A stretch of 64,000 nt of DNA. Origin: Paracoccaceae bacterium (lineage in GTDB: Bacteria; Pseudomonadota; Alphaproteobacteria; Rhodobacterales; Rhodobacteraceae). Every line of letters starts with the position of its first letter. Within the stretch, counting starts at the first letter, position 1. This document shows, in pieces, positions 46,084 through 56,058 of the stretch. The translations under genes were made by a program, and so were the position numbers. The DNA lies in NCBI GenBank assembly GCA_030148225.1, contig JASBTX010000038.1, forward strand, positions 62,001 through 126,000. The letters are read 5' to 3'. The notes below the pieces were generated by a model. The model was given only the letters and a program-made list of their open reading frames with translations. It did not search any database and had not been told where the DNA came from.

Positions 46084-46112
46084 CTGTCATATTCCTGTTA
46101 CATCCCTGTCAC
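46084..46112 (+). promoter_or_regulatory. Pho box with three PhoB repeats upstream of pstS
   Basis: CTGTCAT (46084-46090), CTGTTAC (46095-46101) and CTGTCAC (46106-46112) repeat with exact 11-base spacing and AT-rich 4-base linkers, matching the known PhoB binding pattern. It lies 86 bases upstream of the pstS start, in the only spacer of the pho block. Confidence 0.9.
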
Positions 46113-46143
46113 AAAAGCTTTGCCGGGTGCGCTTAATCCGGCC

Positions 46144-46175
46144 GCCGAGGGTTCGGGACGCGCCCGAACCTCGGC
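46144..46175 (+). promoter_or_regulatory. Strong hairpin in the pstS leader
   Basis: A 13-bp GC-rich stem (46144-46157 with 46163-46175, one bulged G at 46149) has a 5-base loop, between the Pho box and the pstS ribosome site. Only ACTTTT follows, so a full terminator is unlikely; an mRNA-stabilising or attenuation element is more plausible. Confidence 0.5.
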
Positions 46176-46197
46176 CACTTTTGATGGAGCTAGACGA

Positions 46198-47184
46198 ATG
46201 AACGTCGTAAAACTCACCGCGTCTGCAATTGCCGTTGCAGCCATATCAGCAACAACCGCGATGGCGCGCGAACAGATTCGCATCGTCGGATCGTCCACGG
46301 TCTTTCCGTTTTCGACCGCGGTAGCCGAGCAGTTCGGCAGATCGACCGGATTTGCCACCCCGGTTGTCGAATCGACCGGTTCCGGCGGCGGCATGAAACT
46401 CTTCTGCGCGGGTGTGGGGGTTGAGCACCCTGATATCACCAATTCATCGCGCCGCATGAAGGCCAAGGAATTCGCGCTTTGCCAGGAAAACGGTGTGACC
46501 GATATCACCGAGGTGATCGTGGGATTTGACGGCATCGTCGTGGCCAACGCGACCGACGCACCCGAATTTGCCCTGACACGCGCACAGCTGGTCATCGCGC
46601 TGGCGGCAAACGGGCCCTTGCCCGCGAAATGGTCTGATGTCGATCCCTCGCTGCCCGATATCGCGATCGAGGTTCTGGGCCCCCCGCCATCATCGGGAAC
46701 GCGCGATGCGTTTGAAGAACTGGTGATGCATGAAGGCTGCGCCGAGACGGCGCTGGTTGACTGCGATGGTGTCACGGTGCGCGAAGACGGTGCCTATGTC
46801 GAAGCCGGTGAAAACGACAATCTGATTGTGTCCAAGCTGGAGGCCAATCCGAATGCGCTGGGCGTTTTCGGGTTTTCCTTCCTCGATCAGAATGCCGATG
46901 CGCTGAAAGGGGCGATCATCGACGATGTTGAGCCGACATTTGAAAATATCGCCGATGGTGAATACCCGGTGTCGCGCTCGCTCTATTTCTACATCAAGCA
47001 GGCCCATGTCGGCGTTGTACCCGGTATCGCCGAATTCGCCGCCGAGTTCACGTCCGAGGCCGCATCGGGCGAAGAGGGCTATCTGGTGGACAAAGGGCTG
47101 ATCCCGCTGCCCGAGGAAGAGCACGACATGTTCGCCGATGCTGTTGCGAACATGAAGAAACTGACCAGCGACGCTTGGAACTGA
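46198..47184 (+). CDS. pstS: Phosphate ABC transporter periplasmic binding protein
   Basis: A 328-residue phosphate-binding protein with a Sec signal peptide (about 1-23, cleavage near AMA-R). The phosphate-site blocks RIVGSSTVFPFS and ESTGSGGGMKLFCAGVG are clear, as is GPPPSSGTRDAFEE. ATG at 46198 has GGAGC upstream; the frame is open further upstream only through the leader hairpin. It is expressed from the Pho box promoter at low phosphate and is the first gene of pstSCAB-phoU-phoB. Confidence 0.95.
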   Translation: MNVVKLTASAIAVAAISATTAMAREQIRIVGSSTVFPFSTAVAEQFGRSTGFATPVVESTGSGGGMKLFCAGVGVEHPDITNSSRRMKAKEFALCQENGVTDITEVIVGFDGIVVANATDAPEFALTRAQLVIALAANGPLPAKWSDVDPSLPDIAIEVLGPPPSSGTRDAFEELVMHEGCAETALVDCDGVTVREDGAYVEAGENDNLIVSKLEANPNALGVFGFSFLDQNADALKGAIIDDVEPTFENIADGEYPVSRSLYFYIKQAHVGVVPGIAEFAAEFTSEAASGEEGYLVDKGLIPLPEEEHDMFADAVANMKKLTSDAWN

Positions 47185-47271
47185 ACCGCTAAGATACGGG
47201 TGGCCGGTAACCTTCCGGCCGCCTGAACCGCAACGCAAAGCCCCGGACGGGGTGAATGAAAGAACGCCGCG

Positions 47272-48648
47272 ATGTATGGCCTTGCGTTTCTGATTGTCCT
47301 CGGACTTTCCCTCGTGTTTTACGGATTGGGCCGGGCGCGCGCGGTGCAGGTCGCCGGTGGCGATCTTTCGTCATTGCATTCGCGTCCCACGTTCCACGGG
47401 ATGCTGGCCCTGATCCTCGTCTTGATGGTGGGCTGGTCGGTTCTGCTGATCATCGGTATCGGCTGGAACGTGCTGAACACCGCATCGCTGATGCGCGATA
47501 TCCGCGCGGCGCTGCCCGAGGCACCGACCATCGAACATCAGCTTGTCCTGTCGGATGCCAAAGCGCTGGCCGAAGGGCGGCTAGCCTCGAGAACCGATCT
47601 GGTGCGCGAAGAGATCGCGCAGCGCTTTGCCGGGATGGATCAGCTGCGCCTCTGGGGCAGCGTCATTCTGGGCCTTGGTGCGGCAACAGCCGCCGGTCTC
47701 TTCAGCCTGTCGCGCGTGGCGCCTGATTTCCGCGCGCGCAACCGGGCCGAGAAGATCATTCAGATGATCCTCTGGGCGATGGCGGCAATCGCGGTTCTGA
47801 CGACTATCGGCATCGTCTTTTCCCTGATCTTCGAAACAATCGGCTTTTTCCAGAATATCGGCTGGCGCATCGACAAATTCGTGCTGGGCACGACATGGTC
47901 GCCCCTGTCGGGCGTGCAGTCCGGTGCGATCAGCGCCGACAAGGTGGGCGCGGTGCCGCTTTTTTTGGGGACGTTCCTGATCACGCTGATTGCGATGCTG
48001 GTGGCGGTGCCCATCGGGCTTTTCGCGGCGATCTACCTGTCGGATTTCGCCTCGCGCCGGGTGCGCAGCATCGTCAAGCCGATGCTGGAGGTGCTGGCCG
48101 GTATTCCCACCGTGGTCTACGGGTTTTTTGCCGCGATCACCATGGCGCCGTTTTTTCGCAATACGGGCGAGGCGCTGGGCATTTCCATCGCGTCAGAATC
48201 GGCGCTGGCCGCCGGGGTCGTCATGGGGATCATGATCATCCCCTTCATTTCGTCGCTGTCCGATGACGTGATCAACGCGGTGCCGCAATCGCTGCGCGAT
48301 GGCTCATATGGCCTGGGCGCGACCAAGGCCGAAACCATCCGTCAGGTGGTGCTGCCCGCCGCGCTGCCGGGTATCGTTTCGGCGGTGCTCCTTGGGGTCA
48401 GCCGCGCAGTGGGCGAGACGATGATCGTGGTGATGGCCGCCGGACAAGGGGCGAACCTGACGCTGAACCCGTTCGAGGCGGTGACCACGGTTACCGTGCA
48501 GATCGTCATGCTGATCACCGGCGATACCGAGGCCGCTGTCGCCGCCGGCCCGGCCTTTACACTGGGTTTCACGCTGTTTTGCGTGACGCTTCTGATGAAC
48601 GTGATCGCGCAGCGCATCGTGCGCAAATACCGCGAAGCCTATGACTAG
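47272..48648 (+). CDS. pstC: Phosphate ABC transporter permease PstC
   Basis: A 458-residue permease. Two or three N-terminal hydrophobic segments and a soluble periplasmic stretch precede the core permease domain (about 230-455) with the EAA loop block LGATKAETIRQVVLPAALPG. The extended N-terminus is usual in alphaproteobacterial PstC. It pairs with PstA and lies 87 bases after pstS, in a spacer with no obvious hairpin. Confidence 0.93.
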   Translation: MYGLAFLIVLGLSLVFYGLGRARAVQVAGGDLSSLHSRPTFHGMLALILVLMVGWSVLLIIGIGWNVLNTASLMRDIRAALPEAPTIEHQLVLSDAKALAEGRLASRTDLVREEIAQRFAGMDQLRLWGSVILGLGAATAAGLFSLSRVAPDFRARNRAEKIIQMILWAMAAIAVLTTIGIVFSLIFETIGFFQNIGWRIDKFVLGTTWSPLSGVQSGAISADKVGAVPLFLGTFLITLIAMLVAVPIGLFAAIYLSDFASRRVRSIVKPMLEVLAGIPTVVYGFFAAITMAPFFRNTGEALGISIASESALAAGVVMGIMIIPFISSLSDDVINAVPQSLRDGSYGLGATKAETIRQVVLPAALPGIVSAVLLGVSRAVGETMIVVMAAGQGANLTLNPFEAVTTVTVQIVMLITGDTEAAVAAGPAFTLGFTLFCVTLLMNVIAQRIVRKYREAYD

Positions 48649-48651
48649 GAC

Positions 48652-50445
48652 ATGCAGATGACCGAGACGACGACACACGGCTCGGCAAGCGGTCCGCATA
48701 CCACCCCGGCGGCAGCGCTGCGGGCGCAGAAGCGCCGACGCGCAGAGTGGCGCCTCAGGGCCTATGGCATTCTGGCCATTGCGCTGGCGGGGCTGGCGCT
48801 GATCTCGCTTCTGTGGACGGTGGTCGGCAATGCGCGCGGTGCGCTGACGGAAACCTATATCACGCTGCCGGTCACCATTGACGCAGCGGAACTTGACCTT
48901 GAGGGGACACCGGATGCCGAGGCCATACTCAGGGCCAATTTCGCAGGATTGACGAAATCCGTCCTGCGCGAAGTCTTCCCGAATGCGAAGGACCGGAAGG
49001 TCAAGCGCCAGCTTTATGATGTTGTCTCCGGCGGGGCGAGTTTTGAACTGGCGGAATTGGTGTCGGGCGATCCGTCGCTGCTGGGGCAGAGCATCGACTA
49101 TGATTTCCTCGCCTCGGATGTGACGGACCTTTATCTCAAGGGGGAATTCGGGCGTTTGCAGCCCCAGCCGGTGCAGGGCCTTCTGACCATCGATGGCAGC
49201 GGCAAGAGCGTTGACGTGAACCTGACGGCGAATGACATGCAAATGGCGCTGGGTGAACTTAAAACCGCGCTCAGGCGCGATGCTGCCCGGCTGGACCGGC
49301 AGGCCGCGCTGCAGGATAACGGTGCGCGTGAATTCGCCCGCCGCGCCAGTGCCTCCACCACGGATGCCGCGCGCGCGGAAAACCAGGCCCAGGCCGAGAG
49401 CCGCGCGGCCAAGCGTGACGAACTGATCGCCGAGGCTGCCGCGCTGCGCAGCCGCGCCGACGCGCCGGGCGGTCGCGAAAAGCTGAGCCGCGACACGGTT
49501 TCGGTGCTGATCCGCGCCGGTGGCGGCTGGTTCAGGATGACCGAGCTTTCGGAAAACGGCGGGAAGGCGCGCCCGGTCATCGCACCGACGCAGCCGATCA
49601 GCCAGAGCGCTGACTGGAAGCTTTACATGACGGAACTGCCCGAGATCTCGCGCAAGGTCAGCGATAACCAGATCATCTGGATCGAGGCGCTGCGCGATCA
49701 GGGCCGGATCGACACAGTGTTCAACACAAGGTTCTTTACCGCATCGGATTCGCGCGAGCCGGAACTGGCCGGTATCCGCGGTGCCACCATGGGCTCGATC
49801 CTGACCATGCTTGTGACATTTGTGCTGGCCTTCCCGGTCGGTGTGCTGGCGGCGATCTATCTCGAGGAATTTGCCCCGCGCAACCGGCTGACCGATTTCA
49901 TCGAGGTCAATATTAATAACCTTGCCGCCGTGCCATCGATTGTCTTCGGCCTCTTGGGGCTGGCGATTTTCCTTGGTGTTTTTGGTGTGCCGCGCTCGGC
50001 CCCGCTGGCCGGTGGCATCGTGCTGGCGCTGATGACGCTGCCCACGATCATCATCGCCTCGCGCGCATCGATCCGCGCGGTGCCGCCATCGATCCGCGAT
50101 GCGGCGCTGGGCCTTGGTGCGTCGCGGCTGCAGACATCGTTTCACCATGTCCTGCCGCTGGCCATGCCGGGTATTCTGACCGGTACGATCATCGGTATGG
50201 CGCAGGCGCTGGGCGAAACCGCACCACTCATCCTGATCGGCATGGTGGCCTTTATCGTCGATGTGCCGACCTCGATCACTGACAGCGCGACGGTGCTGCC
50301 GGTGCAGGTGTTTCGCTGGTCGGATTTCCCCGAACGGGCATTCGAGGCCCGCACCGCAGCGGCCATCTGTGTCCTGCTGATTTTTCTGATAGTGATGAAT
50401 GCGCTGGCCGTTTACGTGCGTCGGCGGTTCGAACGGCGCTGGTAG
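48652..50445 (+). CDS. pstA: Phosphate ABC transporter permease PstA with extended periplasmic insertion
   Basis: A 597-residue permease, longer than PstA relatives I recall (about 430-450 with the DUF3333 N-terminal domain). An N-terminal helix (about 38-60) is followed by the DUF3333-like region ([20 protein letters not shown]). An insertion at about 164-320 includes an Ala/Arg/Glu-rich stretch (about 205-275) likely to form a coiled coil. The permease core begins near 378 ([35 protein letters not shown]). Start is the ATG at 48652 (48658 possible). The insertion is in frame and its codon use resembles the neighbours. It precedes pstB. Confidence 0.9.
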   Translation: MQMTETTTHGSASGPHTTPAAALRAQKRRRAEWRLRAYGILAIALAGLALISLLWTVVGNARGALTETYITLPVTIDAAELDLEGTPDAEAILRANFAGLTKSVLREVFPNAKDRKVKRQLYDVVSGGASFELAELVSGDPSLLGQSIDYDFLASDVTDLYLKGEFGRLQPQPVQGLLTIDGSGKSVDVNLTANDMQMALGELKTALRRDAARLDRQAALQDNGAREFARRASASTTDAARAENQAQAESRAAKRDELIAEAAALRSRADAPGGREKLSRDTVSVLIRAGGGWFRMTELSENGGKARPVIAPTQPISQSADWKLYMTELPEISRKVSDNQIIWIEALRDQGRIDTVFNTRFFTASDSREPELAGIRGATMGSILTMLVTFVLAFPVGVLAAIYLEEFAPRNRLTDFIEVNINNLAAVPSIVFGLLGLAIFLGVFGVPRSAPLAGGIVLALMTLPTIIIASRASIRAVPPSIRDAALGLGASRLQTSFHHVLPLAMPGILTGTIIGMAQALGETAPLILIGMVAFIVDVPTSITDSATVLPVQVFRWSDFPERAFEARTAAAICVLLIFLIVMNALAVYVRRRFERRW

Positions 50446-50456
50446 GGATCATTGCC

Positions 50457-51254
50457 ATGAACGATATGCGAATTTCAGAAAGCACCGCCGAGGCGGACAG
50501 CGCCAAGATTTCCGCCAAGGGGGTGCAGGTCTATTATGCCGACAACCACGCCATCAAGGATGTGGATGTCGACATTCTGGACAAGACCGTCACCGCCTTT
50601 ATCGGCCCCTCGGGATGTGGCAAATCCACGTTTCTGCGCTGTATCAACCGGATGAATGACACGATTGATATCTGCCGCGTCGAGGGCAGGATCACGATTG
50701 ACGGCGATGATATCTATGACCGGCGTGTCGACCCCGTGCAGTTGCGTGCGCGGGTGGGCATGGTGTTTCAGAAGCCAAACCCGTTTCCGAAATCGATCTA
50801 CGACAATATCGCCTATGGTCCGCGCATTCACGGCCTGGCGGCATCGCGGGCGGATCTGGACGTGATCGTCGAGAAATCGCTGCGCCGGGGTGCGATCTGG
50901 GACGAGGTCAAGGACCGGCTGCATGAACCGGGCACTGGGTTGTCCGGCGGTCAGCAACAGCGCCTTTGCATTGCGCGCGCAGTTGCCACCGAGCCCGAGG
51001 TGCTCTTGATGGATGAGCCCTGTTCGGCGCTGGACCCGATCGCCACGGCCCAGGTTGAAGAGCTGATCGATGAGCTGAAGTCGAACTACTCGGTCGTCAT
51101 CGTCACCCATTCGATGCAGCAGGCCGCCCGCGTCAGCCAGAAAACCGCGTTTTTCCATCTGGGTCATCTGGTGGAATATGGTGATACGGGCGACATATTT
51201 ACCAACCCGCAGGACAGCAGAACCGAAAGCTATATCACAGGACGGATCGGATGA
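50457..51254 (+). CDS. pstB: Phosphate ABC transporter ATP-binding protein
   Basis: A 265-residue ABC ATPase with Walker [10 protein letters not shown] (50-58), the PstB block [16 protein letters not shown], signature [16 protein letters not shown] and Walker [14 protein letters not shown]. The motifs are the standard PstB ones. It overlaps phoU by 4 bases. Confidence 0.97.
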   Translation: MNDMRISESTAEADSAKISAKGVQVYYADNHAIKDVDVDILDKTVTAFIGPSGCGKSTFLRCINRMNDTIDICRVEGRITIDGDDIYDRRVDPVQLRARVGMVFQKPNPFPKSIYDNIAYGPRIHGLAASRADLDVIVEKSLRRGAIWDEVKDRLHEPGTGLSGGQQQRLCIARAVATEPEVLLMDEPCSALDPIATAQVEELIDELKSNYSVVIVTHSMQQAARVSQKTAFFHLGHLVEYGDTGDIFTNPQDSRTESYITGRIG

Positions 51255-51982
51255 TGGAAAACGAGATGCCGGAAACGGCGCATATCGCATCGGCTTTTGA
51301 CCGTGACCTCGAAGCGATTCAGGCGCTGGTGATGAAGATGGGCGGCATGGTCGAGGCCGCGATTGAAAACGGTGCGCGGGCATTTCATGACCGCGACGAG
51401 GAACTGGCCCAGCAGGTGCGCAAGAACGACAAGGATATCGACGCGCTGGAAGAGCAGATCAACCGCGAGGCCGCCCGCGTCATCGCGCTGCGCGCCCCGA
51501 CGGCAAGCGATCTGCGCATCGTGCTGAGCGTGATCAAGATCAGTTCCAACCTCGAGCGGGTGGGCGATTATGCCAAGAACATGGGCAAGCGCACAACCGC
51601 CATCATCGGCATGGAGCCGGGCGAGGAGATGTCGGGCAGCATCCGGCGCATGGCCCGCGAGGTCAGGCTGATGCTAAACGATGTGCTGGATGCCTTTCTC
51701 AAGCGCGATCCGGAACTGGCCGATGCGGTGCGTCTGCGCGATGCCGATGTCGATGACCTGTACAACACCTGTTTTCGCGAGCTGATCACCTTTATGCTGC
51801 AGGATACGCGCAATATCTCGCCCTGCATGCATATGCATTTCATTGCCAAGAATATCGAGCGCATGGGCGATCACGTCACCAATATCGCCGAGCAGATCAT
51901 CTATATGTCGACCGGCGAGATGCCCGAGGACGGGCGGCCCAAGGGTGACAAGACGAGCTATGAGGTGATCGGGATCGACTGA
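51251..51982 (+). CDS. phoU: Phosphate signalling regulator PhoU
   Basis: A 243-residue PhoU-type three-helix-bundle repeat protein ([58 protein letters not shown]). It modulates Pst transport and PhoR kinase activity. Start at 51251 or, three bases later, 51254; both overlap the pstB stop. One base separates it from phoB. Confidence 0.95.
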   Translation: MMENEMPETAHIASAFDRDLEAIQALVMKMGGMVEAAIENGARAFHDRDEELAQQVRKNDKDIDALEEQINREAARVIALRAPTASDLRIVLSVIKISSNLERVGDYAKNMGKRTTAIIGMEPGEEMSGSIRRMAREVRLMLNDVLDAFLKRDPELADAVRLRDADVDDLYNTCFRELITFMLQDTRNISPCMHMHFIAKNIERMGDHVTNIAEQIIYMSTGEMPEDGRPKGDKTSYEVIGID

Positions 51983-51983
51983 C

Positions 51984-52676
51984 ATGGCAACCAGCAGTCA
52001 ACCACAGGTTCTGATCGTCGAGGACGAGCATGCCCAGCGTGAGGTGCTGGCCTACAATCTGGAGGCCGAAGGCTGCCATGTGCTGCAGGCCGAAAACGGC
52101 GATGAGGCGCTGCTGGCGGTCGCGGAACACGCGCCCGATCTGATCATACTGGACTGGATGCTGCCGCATGTCTCGGGCATCGAGATTTGTCGGCGTCTGA
52201 AATCGCGGGCGCAGACACGCGCCATCCCGATCATCATGCTGAGCGCGCGCTCGGAAGAGGTTGACCGCGTGCGCGGGCTGGAAACCGGGGCGGATGACTA
52301 TGTCGTCAAACCCTATTCAGTGGTCGAGCTGATGGCGCGGGTGCGTACACAGCTGCGCCGCGTCCGGCCCTCGAGTGTCGGCGAAAAACTGCACTATCAG
52401 GATATCGTGCTGGACGCAGAGACGCATAAGGTCTTTCGCGGTGAACAGCCGATCCGCCTTGGCCCGACCGAATTCAGGCTGCTGGCCACATTTCTGGAAA
52501 AACCGGGCCGGGTCTGGGCGCGCGATCAGCTGCTTGACCGGGTCTGGGGACGCGACATCTTTGTCGATACGCGCACGGTCGATGTCCATGTCGGACGTCT
52601 GCGCAAAGCACTTTGTCAGTATGGCGGCGACGATCCGCTGCGTACCGTGCGCGGTGCGGGCTATGCGTTGGGGTGA
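51984..52676 (+). CDS. phoB: Phosphate regulon response regulator PhoB
   Basis: A 230-residue OmpR-family regulator. The receiver domain carries the phosphoacceptor D57 in LIILDWMLPHVSG and the switch lysine in DDYVVKPYS. The C-terminal winged helix contains RLGPTEFRLLATFLEKPGRV and TVDVHVGRLRKAL. It is expected to bind the Pho box at 46084-46112 and so to control its own operon. Its 3' end is 12 bases from the convergent truA gene. Confidence 0.96.
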   Translation: MATSSQPQVLIVEDEHAQREVLAYNLEAEGCHVLQAENGDEALLAVAEHAPDLIILDWMLPHVSGIEICRRLKSRAQTRAIPIIMLSARSEEVDRVRGLETGADDYVVKPYSVVELMARVRTQLRRVRPSSVGEKLHYQDIVLDAETHKVFRGEQPIRLGPTEFRLLATFLEKPGRVWARDQLLDRVWGRDIFVDTRTVDVHVGRLRKALCQYGGDDPLRTVRGAGYALG

Positions 52677-52688
52677 GGGCGGTCGCAC

Positions 52689-53462
52689 TCAGCCGTCGTC
52701 GAAAACCGGCTCAGGATATCCGACCCCGTCCAGATAGAGCCCCTGCGGCGGCGCGACGGGCCCGCAGGCGGCGCGATCCCTTGCCGCCAGCGCTTCTGCT
52801 ACCTGTTCCGGTGGCCAGCTGCCCGCACCCACCCGTTCGAGCGTCCCGACAAAACTGCGCACCTGATTGTGCAGGAAACTGCGCGCGCGGACGTGAAAGC
52901 GATATTCGCAGCCATGCGGGACGGGATGGGTTGTGATTTCCAGCGCGTCCAGCGTTTTGACCGGGCTGGCGGCCTGGCACATGGTTGAGCGAAAGGTGGT
53001 AAAGTCGTGATGGCCCACCAGATACCCCGCCGCCCGCGCCATCGCGTCACGATCCAGCGCGTGACCGATCTGCCAGACCAGCCCGGCCTCATGCGTTGCC
53101 GGTGCCCGGCGAAAAAGCACGCGAAAGAGGTATCGCCGCTCTGTAGCTGAAAACCGTGCGTGAAAATCCCCGGCCACACGCGCCGCCGACAGGATGGCCA
53201 CGGGATGCGGGCGCAGGTGATAATTCAGCGCCTCGGACAGGCGAAACGGATCCCAGTCCCTGGACAGATCGCAATGGGCCACCTGGGCGCGGGCATGCAC
53301 ACCCGCATCCGTGCGCCCGGCAGCGGCGATCGAGGGTAAATCGGGTTCCAGCCGGGCCAGCGCGGCCTCGACCGCGGCCTGAACCGACGGGCGGTCCTTT
53401 TGCCGCTGCCAGCCCGAAAATGGCCCCCCGTGATACTCGATCTTCAATGCATAGCGCGCCAT
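52689..53462 (-). CDS. truA: tRNA pseudouridine synthase A
   Basis: A 257-residue TruA enzyme that modifies U38-U40 of tRNAs. The catalytic aspartate is D52 in [32 protein letters not shown] and [17 protein letters not shown] are family blocks. The ATG ending at 53462 gives the usual N-terminus; the frame is open 36 bases further. It is divergent from the YcjX-like gene across about 107 bases. Confidence 0.96.
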   Translation of the reverse strand: MARYALKIEYHGGPFSGWQRQKDRPSVQAAVEAALARLEPDLPSIAAAGRTDAGVHARAQVAHCDLSRDWDPFRLSEALNYHLRPHPVAILSAARVAGDFHARFSATERRYLFRVLFRRAPATHEAGLVWQIGHALDRDAMARAAGYLVGHHDFTTFRSTMCQAASPVKTLDALEITTHPVPHGCEYRFHVRARSFLHNQVRSFVGTLERVGAGSWPPEQVAEALAARDRAACGPVAPPQGLYLDGVGYPEPVFDDG

Positions 53463-53556
53463 GACGTGGCAGTTACTGCGCAAAAGCCCCCCGCGCAACG
53501 CCGTTTGCGCATTGACCCTACAAACCCCCGGGGCAAACCCCTAGATTGGGGCCAAC

Positions 53557-53563
53557 AGAAGGA
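53557..53563 (+). promoter_or_regulatory. Ribosome site fixing the GTG start of the YcjX-family gene
   Basis: AGAAGGA ends 6 bases before the GTG at 53570, the only start codon in this frame with a good site. An upstream in-frame TTG at 53546 has none. Confidence 0.6.
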
Positions 53564-53569
53564 TCGCAT

Positions 53570-54991
53570 GTGGTACTGCCGCAACTTGCAGACACGGTAA
53601 CCCGCGCCGCCGAAGGTGTTGGGCAGGCCGTTTCGGAAACATTGTTCGAGCCGGTGATCCGGCTTGGTGTGACGGGCCTTTCGCGCGCGGGCAAGACGGT
53701 ATTCATCACCTCGCTGGTCACCAACCTCCTCGAACGGGGGCGGATGCACGGCGTCGCCGGGATTGCCCAGGGCCGGGTCGAGGCGGCCTATCTTCAACCA
53801 CAGCCCGACGATACCGTGCCGCGCTTTGCCTACGAGGCGCATCTGGCCCGGCTGACGGGTGAACCCCCGGCATGGCCATCCTCGACCCGCTCGATCTCGG
53901 AACTCAGGTTATCGCTCAGGATACGGCCCTCTGGCCTGTTGGGGGCGATGACCGGGCCACAGAAACTGCATCTGGATATCGTCGATTACCCGGGTGAGTG
54001 GCTTTTGGATCTGGCCTTGATGGACATGTCCTATGCCGCGTGGTCCCGCGCCGCCATCACGACGGCAAAGGCACGCACAGACGGCGCGGCCTTTCTGGCG
54101 GCGATTGACGACATCACCTACACCACCCCGATGGACGAGGCGCGGGCAGGCGATCTGGCGGCGCTTTATACCCGTTATCTGCTGGCGGCGCGGGCGGCAG
54201 GCTATTCCGACTGTTCACCCGGGCGTTTCCTGATGCCGGGTGATCTGGAGGGCTCTCCGGCGCTGACATTCATCCCGCTTGAAGCGGGGCAAGACGGGCG
54301 CGCGGCGCGTGGCACCCTCCTGCGCGAGATGGAGCGGCGCTTTGCGGCCTACAAGGCACAGGTCGTCAAACCGTTTTTCCGCGATCATTTTGCCCGGCTG
54401 GATCGCCAGATCGTGCTGGTCGATGTCCTGGGTGCGATCAGCAGCGGTCCGCCCGCCATTGCCGATATGCGCGGGGCGATGGCCGGGATACTCTCGGCCT
54501 TCCGGCACGGGCGCAACAGCTGGCTGTCGCGGATCGCAGGCCGCCGGGTTGAGCGTATCCTCTTTGCCGCGACCAAGGCAGATCATCTGCATCACAGCCA
54601 GCACCCCGAACTAACCGCGATTACCGATGCGCTTTTGTCGGATGCGCGGGCGCGCGCCGATTTCGCCGGGGCCAGGACACGCGCGATCAGCCTCGCCGCT
54701 ATCAGGGCCACGGTCGAGACGCGCCTCAGCCATCAGGGGCGCGATCTGGACTGCGTCAAGGGCGTGCTGAACGACACCGGCAAGGCGGCGGCCTTCTATC
54801 CCGGTGCATTGCCCGACGATCCCGGGCGTATCCTGCGCCCGGCAGCCGATGGTGCAGAGCGCTGGCTGGACGAAGATTACCAGATCATGCGTTTTGCCCC
54901 GCCGGCGGGCGCGCATAAACCCGGCGGCGGGCTGGCCCATATCCGCATGGATCAGGCGGTGGAATTTCTGATCGGAGACAAACTGATATGA
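53570..54991 (+). CDS. YcjX-family P-loop protein (DUF463)
   Basis: A 473-residue soluble P-loop protein. Walker A is GLSRAGKT (36-43) in LGVTGLSRAGKTVFITSLVT; later blocks HLDIVDYPGEWLLDLALMD and QIVLVDVLGAISSGPPAI fit the YcjX family, a conserved proteobacterial GTPase-like group of uncertain function linked to envelope stress. The start is GTG at 53570. It overlaps by 4 bases the gene for a YcjF-like membrane protein, the standard YcjX partner. Confidence 0.88.
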   Translation: MVLPQLADTVTRAAEGVGQAVSETLFEPVIRLGVTGLSRAGKTVFITSLVTNLLERGRMHGVAGIAQGRVEAAYLQPQPDDTVPRFAYEAHLARLTGEPPAWPSSTRSISELRLSLRIRPSGLLGAMTGPQKLHLDIVDYPGEWLLDLALMDMSYAAWSRAAITTAKARTDGAAFLAAIDDITYTTPMDEARAGDLAALYTRYLLAARAAGYSDCSPGRFLMPGDLEGSPALTFIPLEAGQDGRAARGTLLREMERRFAAYKAQVVKPFFRDHFARLDRQIVLVDVLGAISSGPPAIADMRGAMAGILSAFRHGRNSWLSRIAGRRVERILFAATKADHLHHSQHPELTAITDALLSDARARADFAGARTRAISLAAIRATVETRLSHQGRDLDCVKGVLNDTGKAAAFYPGALPDDPGRILRPAADGAERWLDEDYQIMRFAPPAGAHKPGGGLAHIRMDQAVEFLIGDKLI

Positions 54992-55986
54992 GCGGCCCGG
55001 TACTGATCGATCTGGACAAGGAGGACGCGGCGACTGCCGCGATGAACCCGGCAGAGGCCCCGACCGTACCCGATCTGGATGAGCGGAATCCACATGGCAC
55101 CGGCTTTCAGCGCGCCGCGACGCTTGGTTCGGGGCGCCGTTCGCGCCTCATCTTGTGGTTTCTGGGTGTTCTGGGTGCCTTTCTGGGCTTTGCCCTGTCG
55201 CTGGCGGCGTGGGATTTCGTCACCGGTCTTCTGGCGCGCAACCCTGTGCTGGGGGCGGTGGCGACGGCGCTTCTGGCGCTGCTGGGGCTGATCGCGCTGT
55301 TGATCGCATTCCGGGAACTGGCCTCAATCGCCCGCCTGCGCCGGGTCGACGGGCTGAGGGCGGGGGTTGAACAGGCACTGGCGCAGGATGATGTCGCCAT
55401 GGCCGCGGCGGCGGCGGACAGGATCATGCGCCACTATCGCGGGCGACAGGAAACCCGCTGGGGCCGCGACCGGTTTCAGGACCTGAGGGGTGATATATTC
55501 GATGCCGGTGCCCTGATGACGCTGGCCGAGCAAGAGGTGATCGTCCCGCTGGATCAGGCCGCCATTGCCGAGGTCGAGACGGCATCGCGGCAGGTGGCGA
55601 CGGTTACGGCGCTGGTGCCCCTGGCGCTGGCCGATCTGATCACCGCGCTCAGCGCCAATCTGCGGATGATCCGCCGGATCGCCGAGATCTATGGCGGGCG
55701 CGCCGGTACGCTCGGCTCGCTCAGGCTGATCCGTGGCGTATTGGCACATCTGGTGGCCACCGGCGCGCTGGCCATCGGCGATGACCTGATCGGATCGGTT
55801 GCGGGCGGCAGCGTGCTGTCGAAACTGTCGCGCCGCTTTGGCGAGGGCATCATCAACGGCGCCCTGACCGCGCGCGTCGGCATCGCCGCGATCGAGGTCT
55901 GCCGCCCCATGCCCTTCCGCGCCGCCCAAAGACCCTCGGCCACCGCGCTGGTCGGACGGGCACTGAAAGGCCTCTTTGGCGCGTGA
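54988..55986 (+). CDS. YcjF-like membrane protein (DUF697/TIGR01620 family)
   Basis: A 332-residue protein with two adjacent transmembrane segments (about 50-72 and 83-105; LWFLGVLGAFLGFALSLAAW, LGAVATALLALLGLIALLIA), then a soluble helical region and a C-terminal DUF697 domain (RMIRRIAEIYGGRAGTLGSL). It presumably works with the upstream YcjX-like P-loop protein, to which it is translationally coupled. The molecular role is not established. Confidence 0.85.
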   Translation: MSGPVLIDLDKEDAATAAMNPAEAPTVPDLDERNPHGTGFQRAATLGSGRRSRLILWFLGVLGAFLGFALSLAAWDFVTGLLARNPVLGAVATALLALLGLIALLIAFRELASIARLRRVDGLRAGVEQALAQDDVAMAAAAADRIMRHYRGRQETRWGRDRFQDLRGDIFDAGALMTLAEQEVIVPLDQAAIAEVETASRQVATVTALVPLALADLITALSANLRMIRRIAEIYGGRAGTLGSLRLIRGVLAHLVATGALAIGDDLIGSVAGGSVLSKLSRRFGEGIINGALTARVGIAAIEVCRPMPFRAAQRPSATALVGRALKGLFGA

Positions 55987-56058
55987 GCGCGGGGTGATTT
56001 CTGTGAAATCGTTTTGGTTGTGCTACGCTCTGCGGATTGAAACCAGAGGAGTATTGCA

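Noticed and set aside
48304..50148. A 614-residue antisense frame across pstC/pstA
   Set aside because: Overlaps two well-supported genes, has low-complexity Arg/Gln/His-rich sequence and no ribosome site.
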